DNA of 64,000 bases from Aselliscus stoliczkanus (GCA_033961575.1 CM066738.1:106603478-106667477); one strand, 5' to 3'; counted from the stretch's first letter, positions 35,965 to 48,239 are shown. Notes: generated by a model not told the origin, from the sequence alone. Numbers and translations: made by a program.

Positions 35965-36300
35965 GGAGCGCTGCTTGTCTTAGTCTTCCTGGTCTGGAAG
36001 CAGCGTAAACAGCAGGAATTTATTTCTCAGTTCTGGATGCTAGAAGCCCAAGATCAGGGTGCCAGTGAGGCCCCTCTCCCTGGCTTGCAGGCGGCGGTCC
36101 TCTCGTTGTGTCCCCAGCAGATAGGGGACACTCTGGTCTCTTCTTATAAGGGCACTCATCCCATCGTGAGAGCTCCACCCTCACGACTTCATCTACACTG
36201 AATTACCTCCCTGAGCTCTCACCTCCTAATGCTATCACATTGGGGAGAAGGGCTTCAACATATGAATTTTAAGGGGACACAATTCAGTCTGTAACACTTC
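35965..36300 (-). mobile_element. MLT1-type MaLR LTR, minus strand
   Basis: Read in reverse the segment runs from tgttacagactgaattgtgt through aaaattcatatgttgaagcc, atgggatgagtgcccttata and gaccctgatcttgggcttct-like text to gaaataaattcctgctgttt. This is the MLT1 LTR from 5' to 3'. It is a solitary LTR with no internal region beside it. Confidence 0.9.
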
Positions 36301-36414
36301 TATGACCTCTTTAGTCCAAATTTAGCATAGAACCCTTAAATCCTTAATACATTGGTTAAAAGTTATCTTTCTTAGAATATTTGGACAATCAGGGACCTAA
36401 GAAACGGGGTGGTT

Positions 36415-36570
36415 CAGCGTAAAAGTTAACATCCTAGGTTGTAAGTTTGGTTCTAACACTCCTTTCCCTGTAAAGTGAGGCATTTACTTCCTTGGCCTCA
36501 GCCTTCCTCCATGTAGGATAATGGAGTGAGGTTGGATGAGCCCAAGGCTTCTGCCCAGCTCTAAGTTATC
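36415..36570 (+). mobile_element. MIR-like fragment, plus strand
   Basis: A worn MIR outline: ggttcagcgtaaaagttaac, ggttctaac, ctccatgtaggataatggag and ctgcccagctctaa. Low similarity, so tentative. Confidence 0.4.
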
Positions 36571-36589
36571 AAGATTTTTCTGATAAAGG

Positions 36590-36773
36590 TAGCTTTCCTT
36601 CTTTTGGTTTTTTTTTTTTTTTTTCAGCTGAGCCATCCTGCCACCTGTTGGCAGCTCAACGGCAACTCAGCTCGGGCTGGCCTCGAACAGCTGTTGCTCA
36701 GAGCTCAGCTCGCACTCTTGAGCGAGCTCTTAACCAACTGAGCCACTCGGCCGGCCCTAGCTTTCCTTCTTTT
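36590..36773 (-). mobile_element. tRNA-derived SINE, second subfamily, minus strand, perfect target duplication
   Basis: On the minus strand the body (36606-36757) begins agggccggccgagtggctca and continues gttggttaagagctcgctca, with the B-box-like tgttcgaggcc. It has a CAGCTGAG-rich end and a long A tail. The 16-base sequence tagctttccttctttt is duplicated exactly (36590-36605, 36758-36773). The head resembles the short SINE but the anticodon-arm region and 3' part differ, so it is a distinct subfamily. Confidence 0.92.
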
Positions 36774-38010
36774 ATTGGAAGAAATTACCTGGATTAGTCT
36801 ATAGTGAGAAACTGGGCTATCTTATAATTCATTTTGACATTGAAAATCTTTGTGCACAATAACTACAAAACAAATTTTCAGTTCCCATCTTGTACAGAGT
36901 TAGCAGAGAGTAAAACTTTTACTCGTTTGCCTCCTAGATTTTCTTTGTGAATTTTGTCCCATTGAATTCTGAGTGTTTAGTTACAAGTCAGATTTCAGCA
37001 GATAAGCCATCCTGTTTAGCTGATGATTCCTTCAGTGGTTTCTTATTCATGAATCTGTAATGAAATAGGCACCTGACCTACAATTATCTCTATAGTCAGC
37101 TCAGTTTCAATATGGGTGCACAACCATCCCTGACCCCCGAGTTCCTGGTACTAACCACTGATACAAGTCTTCCCAACTGCTAATGAAGTTTACCTGGGCA
37201 CTCTCAGCTGGGAGTACAGTTCAGATGTTCTCAGTTGTTTAGTTTGGCACACAGAACACTGTCCCAGTGATATTCTGATGTGACATGAGTGGATGTTACT
37301 TTTTGAATACCTTTGGAATGACAGAAATCTTTGAGTTCTGGAACTTGCCAGAATGCATAACATTTATAAAGGGTAATACGCTTAATCCATTATTTATTAT
37401 AGAAAGTGAATTGTGTCATAAAGTAATATTCAGAATTCTATAGGGTTGTCATAGCCACACCTCTTCATGAAAACCAATGTAAACCCCCCTGTAATCTGTG
37501 GAAGGTGCATTAACCAGCTACTGTGTCCATCCTGAGTCTATCTGACCACAGTATTAGCTGCCAGAGATTCCATGAACTTGCTGGGGGATGCACACCAAGT
37601 TTTATTTTGCATTTCAAAAAAAACAAAAAACAAAAAATCTTTTATTACAAGGCATAAAAAAATGTGAAAATCAGTAGCAAGCATATACTATATAAATGGT
37701 TTTGACTGTGGGATTGTACACATTTAGGATAAAAAACATGGATGTCTTCAGCCACCAGACCAACCAGGTCTGCAGTGATATATACATAAAATCGATTGCA
37801 ATAGTTTGAAAAACAGAGGGGTACAGTGGGACGTGAATAAGTCATGAAGTGATTTTTATCTTAGTGATAGCATTAGGGTGGAATAGAAGCCCTTGAAAGA
37901 GGTGGAAGTATAGGGAGACAGGAGCACAGACTATCCTTGTCCCTGTCTGTCCCCATTTCATCATAGAAGTGACTTGTCTCCTGATTTAAAAGCCAAATAT
38001 CGCATCATGC

Positions 38011-38011
<1 letters not shown>
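36774..38011. other. Non-coding DNA, unassigned
   Basis: No gene or assignable repeat; A-rich patch at 37617-37640. Confidence 0.5.

Positions 38012-38060
<49 letters not shown>
38012..38060. repeat. (GT)n microsatellite
   Basis: About 24 uninterrupted GT units. Confidence 0.98.
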
Positions 38061-38063
<3 letters not shown>

Positions 38064-38700
38064 AAGGACTTATTTCTATACCCCTCTCTTTACAAGTTAT
38101 TACTAATTAATTAAATGTTTGCCCTTTAGGCCAAATTCAAAGAGCGGTTTCAAAGACTTCTCAAAACACCATGAAATTTAGCTCATGGCAATCTCAAAAC
38201 AGCTTGCATATGAGTGTTTTTTTGTTTTGACGCTGTTTTCCATGAAAATTCCTATGTGGAAAAAGACATAAAAAACTTTGTGGTTTTTCTGAATGGAAAT
38301 ACGACTGGTGAATGATCTCAGCTATGGAAGAAACTACTCTAAAATTCTGGAAAAGTCATAAAAATTATTTTTCCTTTTCTTTTTTCCCTTTAGTAAAGAA
38401 AGGCGGGGCAGTCACAATTTTCAAAAGCAGTGACAAAAATGCCTTTGCATTCTTGGTGAATTTTAAAATGATCCCTTTCTTCCATGAAATATTTCTATAA
38501 AGAGGGCTAAACTATACCTCAGAGGTTTAAAAAAAAAAAATCCAAGTTTTTAAAATCCTCTGGTAAATTCCCTAGTATTAAACTATACTCTCATAACCTT
38601 CGAAGCTTTTCTATGAATAATACTTGATGAGTAATAATTCCCAAGAAAAGTGAGTTTATTTCTTAGTAATTCCTTAGTATAAATATCATTCACTTTGAGA
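38061..38700. other. Non-coding DNA, unassigned
   Basis: Nothing recognised; A run at 38528-38540. Confidence 0.5.
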
Positions 38701-38710
38701 GCTTTGGAGA

Positions 38711-38744
38711 GAGGGTGGAGGAAGGGAGGGAGGGAGGGCAAGAG

Positions 38745-38779
<35 letters not shown>
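38711..38779. repeat. Purine repeat, (GGGA)n then (GA)n
   Basis: GGGA units grade into about 15 GA units; a strand-asymmetric purine tract. Confidence 0.95.
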
Positions 38780-38780
<1 letters not shown>

Positions 38781-38885
38781 TTGAGGTAAAATAACATATC
38801 ACAAAAGGGAGTGGCCTGAATGTATATTCCTTTGGTATCTCACTGAGTATTGCTACTTATTTACTAGTAAAATTATAGGCCAGCT

Positions 38886-38921
38886 CTGTGTGTATGTGTG
38901 CATGTGTGTGTGTGTGTGTGT
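38886..38921. repeat. (GT)n microsatellite, imperfect
   Basis: GT units interrupted by TATG and CATG. Confidence 0.9.
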
Positions 38922-39956
38922 TTCCCAGTGTTTAGAAATGACACAATAAAAAAAACTTTAAATAAATCAGTGGCTGGGAGCCAGATGGAATGGATGTGAT
39001 GACGGATTGCTAAAGGAGCCACCCTAGAAGAACCAACCAGAGGTGTGATGGAAGAGAAATGCATGCCAATGCCTTGTTCAAAGTATCTCACTCAGGGAGC
39101 ATTTGCAAACTTGTTTTCTTCTGTGGGGAGGAGGGTGGAGGGGTTATGGAGCATTGACGTGTAGCTAACTGCACGTCATTTAGTACTTGGGACAGCTGTT
39201 CTTTCTTGTGAAGATGTTTGGATCCCCAAGAGAAGCTGAAATTGAAAGTTTTATTTATATTACTGTGATAAAGCTTCTATAAAATAAACAGACGAATCCA
39301 TACAAACTGCAGCATTATTGTATTTATCAGCCGTTCTTACTTATTTAATATAGGGGGAAAATTATAGATTCCCTTGGAATTATTATTGTTTATCATCCTG
39401 AAGTAATGTCCATTTCTTTTTAATTGGGGAGCGCATGTCCTATTGATTTATTGGAGAGAACACTCAGCCTGGAATCCTCAAGAGCCTTCATAGTTCTGTT
39501 TCTAGTAGAACACAGAGCTCCTGCATGTCTACTGCTCACTATCAACAGAAACTTGGAAAAGTAGTAAGAGAGAGTGTAAGTCAGAAAGGAGTATTTTGTA
39601 GACTGGCAGCCAATTTAAGAGGGAACCCAAATGCGATATTTCTGCTATGTTTTTTCTTCCTTCTTTGAAAATTGTTGAGGAATTCAAAATGTACTAGCTA
39701 AGACTTCTGCCTCTAATTTTATTGTAGCTATTAATCGTATTATCTTACCTTATCTTTTACCTTAATAAATCAATTGATAGCAGAATGCAGTATGTTGGAT
39801 AGATACATGACCTTGCATTTTAAAAATTCCAAACAAAATGGAGAAGGGAAAATACCTCTAAGCTACAGTCTTTGCTTTTGTTGGATGTAGCATGATTTGC
39901 AAGTAATCCAAATGACTCATATATTTGGACTGCTGAAACATTAAATATCCATTTCC

Positions 39957-39957
<1 letters not shown>
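38922..39957. other. Non-coding DNA, unassigned
   Basis: No supported gene or repeat. Confidence 0.5.
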
Positions 39958-40013
<56 letters not shown>

Positions 40014-40045
40014 CTCTCTCTTTCCCTCTCCTTCCCTCCCTCTCA
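39958..40045. repeat. (CT)n microsatellite
   Basis: More than 20 pure CT units followed by interrupted pyrimidine repeats. The Arg-Glu-rich minus frames of 121 and 77 codons across it are artefacts. Confidence 0.97.
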
Positions 40046-40949
40046 TTCTCTGTTTTTCTTGTGCTTTCCTCCCAGTTCCTTCCATACTCATGATTTATAT
40101 ACAGCAAAAATATATCACAATATGTGAGTAAATACACAGAATATGAAGGAATCAATCTGAGAGAATAATAAACCTTAGAAGACAAATATAAATCTTAGAA
40201 GAGTTACACTTGTAAGATTATTATATTGTCCTTTAAAGCTATTTGTCAAATTATTTTTATGGAGAGTCTTTCATTTCTTGTGTTTCTAACTCTTGTGGAA
40301 ACAATTCTTTAATCTCTATGTATGAATTTTGGCTTATAAAGTTGTTTTTGTATAATGCTGAAGACAGTTGTTCAGAATTGAATAAGTTGTGATAAAATAC
40401 TGTGTTGAAACTTTTATTCTTTCCTTAATTGATCTGCTATTTCCACTGCATTTATTGCATCCACTCCAGGCCTAGGATTGCCAGCTCATGCCAAACCTAC
40501 TTACAGTCAGTTCAACACTAGCTGATCTTCACTTTTTTTTTTCCTAACTGCATTTAAATCCAAGATTGGTCGCTTGTAACAAAATGCTCATTACAACTGT
40601 GGTTACAGAAAATCTTTCACAGACCATTTGACTCTGGTGAGATTTATTTTTGGAATCTCATGCCAGCCTGTAAAACCAATTACATATTTATTTTCTCCCA
40701 TTAGTCTTATAATATACTAAAGTTCAGAAGTTTTAAAGTAAAATTCTCAGCATTGGTCTTTAGAATTGTAGCATTGGTTGACTCTTTCTAGGCGAGGGTC
40801 AAAGTAAAAGGAGCACTACATGTTGTAGAATTATGCTTAAGAATCTGATAAAATGGGATATTTCTCTGCCTTCTCTATAATAGCAATTCTAGACTCGGAT
40901 TTATAAAAATCCAGGACCAACTAAAAGACATGGTGATTTTGCCTTCTGC
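40046..40949. other. AT-rich non-coding DNA
   Basis: No gene or repeat assigned. Confidence 0.5.
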
Positions 40950-41050
40950 ATTTGATTCAACAAACATGTATTGAGCTCTTATGTACCAGAATCTCTGCTA
41001 AAAGTAAGGAGATAGGTTCACAAACATGTACTAATGAAACTTCCCCAGTG
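40950..41050 (-). mobile_element. L2 3' tail fragment, minus strand
   Basis: The text tgattcaacaaacatgtatt, followed by gagctcttatgtaccagaat, is the antisense L2 tail (compare ttcaacaaatatttattgag). Confidence 0.6.
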
Positions 41051-41289
41051 GAATAAGCATCATGGAGAAACTCTACATTAAAATATGTTCCTGGGGAGAG
41101 AAGAAAGTCTGTATTAATAATAGGAATGTAGGGGATCTCATGGCAAGAGAATATTAATGCAAGATGAATAACGAGATACATTTTCATAAAGATGTTCTGG
41201 AAAGGAGAGCTTGCTAGGCAGAAGAAAATTGGTTATAAATTTGTAGAGCTATGACTTTAATGTGATTTTATATTGTTCTCTTTTTTTAG

Positions 41290-41337
41290 CATCTACAAAG
41301 AAAAATATCTGGAGGACTATACATCAAACTGTTAACA
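41290..41337 (+). other. Candidate 48-nt coding exon, unrecognised
   Basis: It is bounded by a strong acceptor (tgttctctttttttag) and a consensus donor (gtaagt). In phase 0 it reads HLQRKISGGLYIKLLT. One other frame is also open, and the third stops near the end. Its phase fits directly after the candidate exon at 20878-20929, but that fit has a one-in-three chance of arising randomly. The splice signals are the best pair in the window; the peptide is unrecognised. Confidence 0.25.
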
Positions 41338-42434
41338 GTAAGTGCCCTTGATGATGGGATAATGAGTAGCATTATCAATACTTTTAATGTTTAAAAACTG
41401 CATAATTATAACTAAAAACTATAAAATATGATATTTCAATAGCTGCTTTAAATTATATTTAAAAAAGAATTTCATTGGTAAGATCTAAGTGAAGCTGGCA
41501 GCTTTATATAAGCCAAATATATAGTGAAAATAACATTTGTGTCTATTTTGTCCATATAGCATTTGTGTCAAAATAGCATTTGATGTTCATGAGAACTGCA
41601 TAGAAAACTGTTTTTGACTGGCTGAGAGACAGGTAGTTCCCTCTACCTGGAAAAATACTTGACACAGCCTTAAACTCGGTGTGTCACTTGACTTTACTCT
41701 CTTCATTTGGAAAACAAAAAGTAAAAGGAAAGCCATTATGTAATCCCAAGAGTCTCCATTTTCTCTAAAATTCTCTAATCCCAACTTCTAGAAAACCTTA
41801 GAAATATTCAATGGAGAACAAGGTCAGATGATATAGCGTTAAGACTATGTGATGATGAAACTGGTCAGACAACAATGGCCAACTCTATTTCGTCATGTGA
41901 GGCATAGCATATCTCTGCCTTCACCTGTTCTAGAATAATGATAAATTTCTTACCAAACACTCTCAGCATCTCTAGTCTTAGAAACTTTTACTAACTCTAA
42001 CACTTACTTTGTGTTCATATAGTGTTTTTTTTTAATTTATTTTGAAAAGTTTAGTGCACTCACATCCTTCTCTCATATTTCATAAATGTGATGACAGTGG
42101 TAATATCTCATTTCTTAAACAGTAAGCATGACACGTATAGAAATAATAAGATTGAATATTATCTCAAAGACTATTGTTAACCAGAACAAAATTGCCAAAT
42201 ATCATATTGAAATATTGCCCAAATGGTTTTAAACACAGTTCTCTCACTCAATGTCATTTTTCTTGAAATATGCAAAATCGATCTTGTATTCAGTCCAACT
42301 TTCCAATAAGAGGAGAAAAAATAGAAAAGTCAAATATCATATTTTCCCCAGTTATGAGGTAAAACAATCATTGTAGATTTTGAGTACATTCTGTTTAAAT
42401 GTATTCAGAAATTTCAGATGTTTAAAATATTATT
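41338..42434. other. AT-rich non-coding DNA
   Basis: Nothing recognised; T run at 42026-42034. Confidence 0.5.
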
Positions 42435-42570
42435 TACTTGTGTATATGCCTTTTTCTTTTTTGGAGGGCAGTGTCACTAGCCCTCATATGTGGGATCCAA
42501 ACCGGGGCCGCTGGTGTCCTAAGCCAGCTCTTAACCACCGTGCCAATCAGCTGGCCCTACTTGTGCATAT
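42435..42570 (-). mobile_element. Short tRNA-derived SINE, minus strand, with target duplication
   Basis: The body (about 42451-42557), read on the minus strand, starts gggccagctgattggcacgg and includes gttaagagctggcttaggac, a B-box-like ggtttggatcc and agggctagtgacactgccct. The A tail is interrupted (tttttctttttt on plus). The flanks tacttgtgtatat and tacttgtgcatat form a slightly diverged duplication. Confidence 0.92.
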
Positions 42571-44140
42571 TCTTAATATCCTTAATTTTCTCTGGATTAT
42601 TATTTTAATCAGTAGACTGTGCCTGCCTTACTTTTATTCACAAGTACTGTGCTTTGCAAATGACATATGCTTAGTTGATTTATTGAAATGAGTAGTATAT
42701 ACGTAGAAGGCTGAACATTCCCAAATGTACAAATATACAAATTTATACACATTGGGTTAATGCCTTTTGTTCTCCCCAAATCATTAATCAACAGGATAGT
42801 GAAACTGCTAAGGACAGAAAATGTGTGCCATTAAGTTGTGACATTTTTACTACTCTAGAATTATTCAAAGTAAAGAGAAGATACTTCATAGAATGTGGTG
42901 TTAGGTGAAAAAAAAAAAAAATCAGTGATCCAAATCTGTCTCCATTCTAGTCCCCAGAATCTATGAATATGAAAAATAGCATGGCACAGAGAATTAAGGT
43001 TGTGTATGGAATGAAGGTGGCTAATCAGCTGACCCTGAGTACTCCATTTAATCATGAGTCCCAAAAAGTGGAAAAGATGTTCAAGTATGGATCAGAGGGA
43101 TGGTAGTGTGAGCAGTAGAGTTTGGAGGATGAGAAGTGACCAGCACATCAAGGTATTTCTGAGTTTGCAAATATTTTTCTTTGTGATCGGGCCATCTGTG
43201 TTTGCTAATTGGTTCCCCATGGGCTTGAGGTTCCTATCTCCCCACAGAGACAAGGACAGAGTGTCTCTGCTTCCTTGATGATGACAGTTAAGGAATCCTA
43301 TAATTCCCGAGTCCTTGAGGAAGATGTCCCTAGGTTATAAAACTGTCAAGAGCCAATAAAAAAATACTTATATCTCAAAGAATTGAGAAAGAATTGATAA
43401 TCTTTGTAAAGTAAATGCCTAGAGTCAGCATTACCGACAGTGTCGTCAGCCTGAGGAAAGCATCTTGGCCAGTTGCCAGTAGGGTCTCCAGGTTCTCTGC
43501 TGCCAATGAAACTCAAGCGATACCCATCGATAGGTAGTCAGGTAGAATTCAAGGCCTGTACTTCTCAACAAAATGCCTTTGACGTCCTAAACAGGAAGGT
43601 CAAATGAAAGACAAAATGAGAGTTCTGTGTTTTTAAATTGCTCAAGATATCATTTCAAGATAGTAGAAGTGCTGGCAATCTCACCGAGAGAAACTGTGCA
43701 CAAAATCTATGCTTCATGTGAAATAAAGTTTTAATCTATCTATGAAACAATGTGGTGAGGTAAGAAAAATAGATGACACAAAATGCAGGGTAATCATAAA
43801 CCTCTGACTTCCCACAATCCTCACGAACCCGGTGAACTTATTGTTCTTGTTGAATCTGAAGTGTGTCATATGATTCACGCAAGAGAAGGCATTACTTAAA
43901 AAGATGCCTATGTTGGTAGAATTCTCTGATATTTTATTTGGCATGTGGAGCTGAGAATAAAGAATCCAATTCTTGAATTATGTGTAAATAGTAGAACAAA
44001 GCTGTAAAGATATTGAATTTCAGTGTTATAAATCCAAGGTCCAAATACCACTTGTGTTGTTAGTATCCTGTGAAATTGGTAAGTGAATCCACTCACTGAA
44101 TTTCTCATTCTTTATCAGTAATATGGGGACAATTTTGACT
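42571..44140. other. Non-coding DNA, unassigned
   Basis: No gene or assignable repeat; A run at 42908-42921. Confidence 0.5.
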
Positions 44141-44144
44141 CCAT

Positions 44145-44345
44145 TTGCTCACTTTTCTTGACCCCCGGTGAACTTGCTGTAATGCAAATCATCCTGATTT
44201 GCTCTCACCTCAGTGCCTTTGCATCTACTACTTCCTGCCTGGAATTCTCTTACCCAGAAACCCACATGTTCTCTACCTCAGTTCCTGAATATCTTTAATA
44301 AAATGTTTCTCAGAGGCATCTTTTCTAATGGCATTTTATAGATTG
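44145..44345 (+). mobile_element. L2 LINE, left part of a split copy, plus strand
   Basis: The phrases cagtgcctttgcatctacta, cttcctgcctggaattctct and tctcagaggcatcttttcta follow the L2 3' UTR in sense order. The copy stops near 44345 and its continuation appears at 44800 after an LTR. Confidence 0.75.
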
Positions 44346-44798
44346 TAAGCCAAACTTCTGAACTTCCTGTCCTCTTTTGCTGATTTATTTTTCTTCATCA
44401 CATAATCGCCAGGTAGGGGGAAAAAATTTTCCCCTCTACCCTTCTTGGTTCTTGGCTGACCCCCCTCACCCCCCCATAATGAAAGAGAGATTAACAGGAG
44501 AAAAACAGTCAGAAATTTAATAACATGTATACATTCTGCATACATGGGGAATACTCAGGAAAACTGAGCAAACCCCCCAAAATGGCCCAAACCACCACCT
44601 TAAATACCATCTCCAGATAGATACACACACACAGAAAAGACGTTGGGAGTGAAGGGAGTCAGTCGTAGGAGATTATCAGGCAAAGCCCAGTAAACAATGG
44701 TGAGGGCTGATTTCTCAGGGCTGCTGTTTCTTAAAAATTACCCTCTCCAGGTAATTCTACACCAAATATTTAGGGTGGTGCATTTGGCTTCCTTTCAA
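44346..44798 (-). mobile_element. Solo ERV1-type LTR inserted into L2, minus strand
   Basis: Read in reverse, the segment around 44525-44405 gives ctcctgttaatctctctttc, then gtcagccaagaaccaagaag and ggtagaggggaaaatttt. This is the common 3' end of a group of mammalian ERV1 LTRs. No retroviral coding remnant adjoins it. The insertion separates two parts of one L2. Boundaries are within about 50 bases. Confidence 0.65.
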
Positions 44799-44985
44799 CC
44801 ATCTAATATACAAAGTACTTCATGTATTTATGTTGTTAATTGTCTGTTTCTTCCCACTAGAATATAAATTCCCTCATTGAAAGGAAGGTTGTTAATTTGT
44901 TCTCTGTAGTATCCCCAGCATTGGGAACAGTGCCTGATAATTATAGGTGCTCATCAAATAATTGCTAAATGAATACATCTTTTGA
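44799..44985 (+). mobile_element. L2 LINE, right part of the split copy, plus strand
   Basis: The order ttgtctgtttcttcccacta, gaatataaattccctcattg, gtatccccagcattgggaac, agtgcctgataattatagg and tgctcatcaaataattgc is the L2 3' tail. It continues the element that ends at 44345. Confidence 0.8.
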
Positions 44986-46115
44986 AGGTTATGCTATCAT
45001 TAATTGCTCTCTCAGAAACCAGACATCCAGGGCTTGTGAGTGTTTTCCTGTCTGAGTATTTTATTTTTCTGTTGCAAGATCCATTGGAATAAATTAATAG
45101 TTTAACTTGAAAGGTAATTCGTCTGAATCTTAACAGAAAATCGCTATAGTTGTTGCAAAATGCACCTTGCCCATTTGGCTGTACATCCTTTGTTGTCATT
45201 GTATCCATCACCCCATACTCCTTATACTATTCTTCCTACCCATCCTTCCCTAAGGGACACTTCAGTGTCAGACACTGTAACCTCTCTATCACCCTGTCTC
45301 ATTAAACTTTCTGAAACCCTGCTACATCACACTGGTGGCAATTCCATCAACATACTCATAGATGATGGGGCTCTCTCTGTCATGTACAACCGTGACCTAC
45401 AGCAAAAGTCATGCAAAAGATGAAGCATTTCGTGTGCAGTATACGATGTTTACTGTAGTCAGTCGCTTTATTTGTTGAGTATCTGTACCAGCAGGAAACC
45501 AGTAACGCCCTGTTGAAGCTAACTGAAGCCAGGATTCCAGAAGCGGGTAAAATGGCTTAGGAAATAACAGCTGCTTCTTCCCAGCCCTGGATACATACAT
45601 ACCCTGATGTCTTCTCATTTTACTCACTTCACTTCTCCATTTTAAATTACTCCAGTGTGGACAGAAGGAGAGAGAGTGAATTGTACTTTCAGCTCTCACT
45701 TTCTATTTTTCTTCTGTATTCCTCTTTTATCCATTTGCATGGGCTGGCCTGGTAGAAACTTGCAGAGTTCTCAGGCACTGCTCCTACTTAATTTTATTTT
45801 CATTTCAACCAGGATTTTTAAAGGTATGAAGCAGCAATTTCATTCTGCAGCAAGAGATAAGGTATAGGAATGCTAACTTTTGATCAAGGGAACACTAAGG
45901 AAATCAGGCAGGTAGAAGACTGGCTTGGAACCTTCTTATGGGAAAGAACTGAAACAAGCCTCCTTCCATCCCAGGCTCCACTATCTCTGAGCGCAGGTTA
46001 GGTGAGAATATGACCGCAGCTAAAGACAAATAGTTTTTTTCAGAAAATAATACTAGGTTCACATCGGCACATGAAAAAAAGTGAATAATCAAGTTCTAAA
46101 ATTTCTTCACCATAA
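44986..46115. other. Non-coding DNA, unassigned
   Basis: The segment 45190-45400 has an L2-like pyrimidine-rich character but no diagnostic phrase. The 96- and 85-codon frames are unrecognised. Confidence 0.4.
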
Positions 46116-46119
46116 AGTA

Positions 46120-46690
46120 TGGTAAGGAGGGGTGACCAATTTTTACTTTTACCTTCTTAGGGTTTTTTTGGGCTGTGTCTGAGAATTAAACTAACATAAG
46201 GCAGATAAACACGAGAGATGCATACAAATGTATGTATGTTTTACCTGACAGAGGAGCCCTCATAAAGAAACGATGACCCAAAGAAGTGGCAAACCCCAAA
46301 TGTTTGCACTAGGTTGAGCAAAGAGAGATAATTGTGGGAATGATAATGGTCATCTTTATCTGAAAAAGACAACATTTGTCTTTATCTGGAGGGGTATTTA
46401 ATATAAATAGATCAGGAAACTAAAGGAAGATAAAAAATAGTCTACCAAAGTCTGTTTTTAGAAAATTCCCTTGGCTTTTACTCACTGTAGAAGAATGTTT
46501 GCTTGTTTTTTCCTGGTAGAGAAAGGGCAACTTCACACGGGAGTGTTTATCTCCTGTTTTCAGGAAGAAAAGGTGAGATTCGAGTGCCCTCCTTGCATCT
46601 ATTGTTTTTAAGTGCCTTTAGCTCCAAGTCATCGGTGTGCCAAACTGGCATTGTTTGGGTGGCATATTCTGCCACCTCATATCTCAGCCA
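46120..46690 (-). mobile_element. Solo ERV1-type LTR, minus strand
   Basis: The reverse complement of 46130-46250 reads ctcgtgtttatctgccttat, gttagtttaattctcagaca and agcccaaaaaaaccctaaga, the same kind of 3' end as at 44346. The 5' (U3) part extends right to about 46690. It is distinct in sequence from the 44346 LTR and belongs to a related but different subfamily. Confidence 0.65.
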
Positions 46691-46694
46691 CAGT

Positions 46695-48235
46695 AATATT
46701 AATATACAAAAACTTTAAATCAGGAGTTATCAACTGCTTTCTATCAACAACCACATAAACATCTTATTGATGTATACGCTCATTCTTGAAATGTTTTATT
46801 TGACATGTGTAGACTCCACATGCCCCAACCAAAAAAAAAAAAAAAGTTTTTAAATACTTTGAGTGAATTTTGCTATATATTAAACCTCAATTCATTTAAT
46901 TTAAAGCAAAGGTCACTAAATAAAACACTCTCTAAACAATAGACTGGACCAAATGAAAACAAAAATATACCTGTTTTCAAGTACATCATAATGTTAGATC
47001 AAAGCCAGGTTCTATTTTTTAATCCTGTAGAAGAGTTGATTCTAAAGCAGTAGCATTCAAATACAGAAAAGCTAGATTCTCTGTCTGATTAAATCCTATA
47101 TGAATCCCTGATATAAGAAACCATAGGAAAGCTGAGATTACATCTCCCCGAGAAAACACTCATGCTCATTTGACACGTTGATACACAAATTTGAAATCCT
47201 AGGGCTTGGTAGTACACCAGTTGAAAGCTGAGGTTCTCAAGTCAGCATTCTTTTTCACTTGGTGAAAGCACCCATATTCTTTGGAAGCCACCGGAAGATT
47301 GTGAGAATATCTAAGAGTCTGCAGAAATATGGGTAGCGAGTTGCATAGAGTCTGTAGCCCTTTGCCCTTGGCTTTGAGAGGGGAGAGTCTTACACCTGCC
47401 ACAAGGAACCCGTCTCAAACGTCAGGTCATCATTTAAAGGGATGAGCCCTTTGTAGAAACACACTCCAGAACAACTGATCGGGTGCTTGCCTCATCCTTG
47501 GCACACTTTCTACAAATTTTACATTAGAAGTCTGTCCTCATTTTTGTTGGTATTTTCCCACATCTGCTCCTTTAAAATTCTGACATTTTAGGTCAAAGTG
47601 TTGACGAGTCACCGACAGCGAGGTGCCAGGAAAAACCAGGCACCCCTCTAAGTTAACTCTAAACCACAGGCAGAAAATAGTGAAGGGTGGGGAAACACAC
47701 CATCCCCAAATAAGCCTCATTGGCATGAAGATTATTTCAAACTGGTTATTTTTAGGAAACAGCAGACCTAGGAAAAGCTCTGAAAATTTGAGTCGAAGTT
47801 ACCCTTTTGTAAAACATATTTGCATTTATAAGGGAAATCTCCATTTATAAGGCTATCTTAGTTCAAACCAGTGTTGATATACTAGTAAAATGTCCGGAAA
47901 GTTCTTCAGGCAGAACTGGTACAGACATTTTGTTTTTAAATGACAAATTTGAAATGACATTCACTTAAATAATAAAAAAAGAAAAATAATCTCAGAGCTC
48001 ATTTCCTCCAAGATCCTTTCTCCCCTTCCTGTGACAGGAACTCACTACCCCAGAAAGTAATAGATAATTTTGATGATTTGTTTTTTTAATATTCTTCTTC
48101 CTTTGAACAAAAATTTTACCCTATTTTTTTCCTCTAGGGGTATAAAAAGTACATCAAAATCCCCTTATCATTGTAGATATTCAGATAACTATTGAGATTT
48201 CTACCTGAGACCCCAGCTATTGTTCTGTGACACGC
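46695..48235. other. Non-coding DNA, unassigned
   Basis: No supported gene or repeat; A run at 46831-46844. Confidence 0.45.
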
Positions 48236-48239
48236 ATCA

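Noticed and set aside
39820..40185. 121-codon minus-strand frame rich in Arg and Glu
   Set aside because: Artefact of the CT microsatellite.
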